In this document: positions 61,124 through 64,000 of the stretch, piece after piece | How positions within the stretch are numbered: position 1 is the first letter of the stretch | Layout: every line of letters starts with the position of its first letter | Assembly: GCF_029227915.1 (NCBI RefSeq) | Contig: NC_079878.1 | Coordinates: forward strand, 22,161,501-22,225,500 | DNA length: 64,000 nt | Source of the DNA: Hydractinia symbiolongicarpus | Lineage: Eukaryota; Cnidaria; Hydrozoa; Anthoathecata; Hydractiniidae | Direction: 5' to 3' | The notes under the pieces: model-generated | What the model saw: the letters and a program-made list of their open reading frames with translations, nothing else | What the model was told of the DNA's origin: nothing | The model's database searches: none | Translations under genes and position numbers: made by a program

Positions 61124-64000
61124 AAGTTGCATTTTCCTATTTCAGCATGCAAAAAGCAGTAAAAAGCCCTTCTTAATTCTTCTTTTAAAGTTCAAACGAA
61201 ACTTGAGTTTAGCCCTATGAATAAACAAATATATCTGAATAAATACATGGGTTGAGGTGTGTTTGTATCATATCACATGTACGTATATTTCATCTTCATT
61301 ATCCTGATCTTTCCATATTCTTATTGTTTTTGTTATTATTGTGTTTTATTTTGCTGTCCATGGCTGGTGTGATCATTTGATTCACCTAGTCATGCTGATG
61401 AAGCCTGATATAGGCAGAAACAGCAGGAGTTTATAAATAATGAAATATATTCACAATTGTCTCACTTTATTATAGTTAATCCCTGTTAATTTTAGTGCTT
61501 TTATCTATCTAAAATAAGACGTGTAAGACGGAGATTTGATTCTTATAAAAGATGTTCTTAGCAGATTTTGTTATAGCTTAGCGTTTCTTTTGGTCAATTT
61601 TATTAATAACTAGATAAATCGGAAGACAATTTTTCGGCGATTTTTGTACCCGCAAAGCTTAAAATTTAGCCCCCAGCTGCTAAATTCAAGACTCAGTCTT
61701 GACTAAGTCTTGAAAAAGTCTGGATCCGCCCCTGTCTTACACCTTCCCACAAAGAAATTTTTATACTAGTTTTACTTTCCCATAACCTTTTGACTATAAC
61801 TTCTCCAAATTCCTAAACGCTTGTGATAAAAAATTCCAACTGAATGTTACAAAACAAAGAGTCAGGATTTAAACCTTGTTTTACTTTATAATTATTTCTG
61901 TGAACTGTCAGAGTGTAACCGGAGAATTTACCTCCCTATGAAAAGGTTAGTCAAACTTCTTTTATTTTAACAATTTATGCCCGAGAAGTCAAAATTTGAT
62001 CAAACTTTGACCAAATGTAAGATCTGCTCTTGCACAGCAAGCGTCTGTTATCTGACTTCTCCATATACGTGAAAAAAAAACACCTTGCCTAAGCCTGCTT
62101 TTCCACAGTTTCGGTTGTGTGTAAGTGGGCAGACTTACTCTCGGAGAGAGAGAGAGAAAGTTCACCCGTCTGGATAAACTAAATAAACTTATTTTAAGAT
62201 TTTAGCTAGAAACGTATGCCGGGATCTTTACGACGGGACTTAGATATACAATTTACTTTGTCTTTGCTTGTGGCTCATTGCCACATAAGAAAGCTTGATC
62301 TCTTGTCATTGTTTTAGCAAGTTTATTCCTTTTGGAGATGATAATAAGCCTCAAGTATGACGTACGGGGTATACTTTTTATTTTATTTTTTGTAAATCAC
62401 ATTTAATTGGATCGTATAACATCTTGTGTTTTAAACTGATCTTTGATGTCATTTATTTTGAACACCGTGAGCAGATTTACTACGAGAGATATTTATAAAT
62501 AAGGTATTTATAAATGTATTTCAAGGATATTTCCACTTTAAGTTCACTTGTTTCCATTTGTGGTGTTGATATGAAAAACGTATTTTCCCGTATGGTTTTT
62601 TTTATCAACGTCACTTGTTTGGGTGTCGCCACAAGCAGTAGTAAACTTAACCGTACTGCCTTATCGCGCGCTCGGTTGTTCTATGCCAAAAATAATGTTT
62701 TTTATATTTATCTAGACGGGTGGACGATCTTATTGGGTCATCTGCCCATTATAGTTAAAGGAAATGTGTTACTACTGGGTTTTTGTGTTAACAGAGTCGA
62801 AAGTGTTCTAGGCTTTGTTTTCCCTATTTGTAACCCTTTATAGTGACTTTGTATGAGACACTAAATAATCTCAATGATTATATTATGATCTAGGTCAGTA
62901 GCTTTACTATATATATTATTATTTTTTCCCCAGTATTACCAGATACCTATGCTGCTTTATTCCTTATCCAATAATAAAAAACGAGTGGTCTAGGTAACTG
63001 ACCTTTCTTTGAGATATCAAATTAATTTTTTCACCCACCTTAACTAGATCGATTTCCTGGTGCTAAGTAGGAGTATTGCTCAGTCCTATGGAGTCCACAT
63101 AAAGTTGGAGAGATAGAGATGATAGAGGCATTGCATTGGTCCTATATACGAAAAATCTGAAACTTGACCAATCACAACTATTGGAAATCGTTGAAGGAAC
63201 TGAAACTGTATTCATTGAAGCGTAGAAGGGAAAGGTATCGAATAATTTATATTTGGAAAATCATGGAACAGTTGGTACTCATTCGGTACTCACAAACTGT
63301 CCAATAAAATACAACAATTAACTGAGGCGTGAAGTGTTTCTCCTAACCAATCTATATTTAGCTATTACAGATGCAATTCACCTACCAATTATAAGTACCC
63401 AATAAACACGTGAACTGGTCTCATTCAGGAATGAAGAAGCACGTTTTGTCTCTTTCCTTCAAAGCTTCGCCAATCAAAGCACGTATTCTGTTAATTCCGT
63501 TTAACACGTCTCTTAAGAATGGCCAACAATTAAAAGCAGAAGAAATTATCGGGTGGTTAACTGGTCTGCGACTATGACCGCTGTCGCCTGATAAAGTAGC
63601 TTTGATTCTACCTGGATATATCTCAATATGGGAACAGAAATGGGTATAAGAGATAAGGCCAATGCATATGACGATGGCCTTAATTAAAATTATTTCTCTG
63701 CATAGGACACTTAGAATTTTTATCTACAAAGTAGACTCATCCAATCGAAAAAATATACCTCGTACCCAGGTCTTTACCGCACCCTGCTGTGTTGTGCTAA
63801 TGTAATATAGCAAGTTCGGTCTCAAAATATAGAGAAAAGAATTTTTTTATTTTGTATACCAAAAAACTTGTGGAAAACCATGGTCGCGGAAATAATGATA
63901 GACTCAAATTGCGACGATAACCCTCTCTACTATGCTTTTATTACTCCTAAGATTAACTTGTTATACTTTTTTTAACAGAAACAATTTTTGAAGAAGATAA

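Larger units (their letters stand above)
59133..61734 (+). mobile_element. hAT-like non-autonomous element, copy 2, complete, 2,602 bp
   Basis: Starts CAGGTGCGGATCCAG and ends CTGGATCCGCCCCTG. A five-base target duplication TCTTA flanks it (59,128-59,132; 61,735-61,739). The empty site is visible in R4 (GTGAATCTTACACCTTCC near 52,430). Five-base duplications occur in some hAT groups, whereas eight is the usual length, so the subgroup is uncertain. This copy defines the original insertion; copy 1 derives from it by tandem duplication. Confidence 0.85.
59133..64000. repeat. Second copy of the 5,206-bp duplication, cut by the window end
   Basis: hAT-like copy 2 (59,133-61,734), I|H (62,143-62,750), G- and LINE start (62,850-63,279), K- and J body- (63,280-64,000). 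The final stretch matches 58,074 onward, so the array continues beyond the window. Confidence 0.88.

Overview
This window is eukaryotic and very probably metazoan. It is AT-rich, has spliced-looking exons, four classes of eukaryotic transposon remnant (Tigger/pogo, piggyBac-like, hAT-like, a CR1/L2-type LINE tail) and no dense prokaryote-like coding. A hydrozoan or other cnidarian is my best guess from the style of the LINE tail, but the sequence alone does not settle it. I see no rRNA, tRNA or CRISPR array.

Layout. Positions 1-3,960 are the only ordinary gene territory: a minus-strand gene whose last three exons (2,188-3,475) splice in frame into an acidic, serine/asparagine-rich protein, and a duplicated, frame-broken exon of it at the left edge. 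From about 3,960 to the end the window is one complex repeat array. The left part has four diverged direct units (about 3,960-12,390; 12,390-20,515; 20,515-27,000; 27,000-35,460). In block order these carry K, the divergent hairpin pair M|A, a dead Tigger transposase, a decayed minus-strand exon X, D, E, F, G, pair H|I, pair L|J. At about 35,460 the orientation flips. The right part is built of inverted copies of the same blocks: three 6.46-kb units, each an imperfect palindrome (G+ H+ I+ followed by A- K- J- L- I- H- G-), then 2.6-kb truncated units, one of which received a 2.6-kb hAT-like element. A near-identical 5,206-bp tandem duplication then doubled the hAT insertion.

The recurring theme is a module of roughly 120-170 bp found in seven diverged types. 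Box 1 (consensus GCCACAAGCAGAAATAAA) is often the right arm of a short stem. Next come an AT-rich stretch, a YAG, and then ACGGGYGGAC, which opens a 10-13 bp hairpin closing in GTCTRCCCAC. Substitutions between types keep the stem through wobble and compensatory pairs. Four types (H, J, E, A) also stay in one shared reading frame, with indels of whole codons. Modules sit back to back in divergent pairs. I cannot assign a known function; this is the best candidate for something undescribed in the window.

No gene inside the array looks intact. The hAT-like copies carry a frameshifted OTU/vertnin-like cysteine-protease domain. The 6.46-kb unit carries a small exon-like ORF with a basic cluster. 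The array also preserves a legible mutation history: empty and filled transposon sites, TTAA, TA and TCTTA target duplications, a microhomology deletion, a filler junction and a perfect 21-bp template-switch palindrome.
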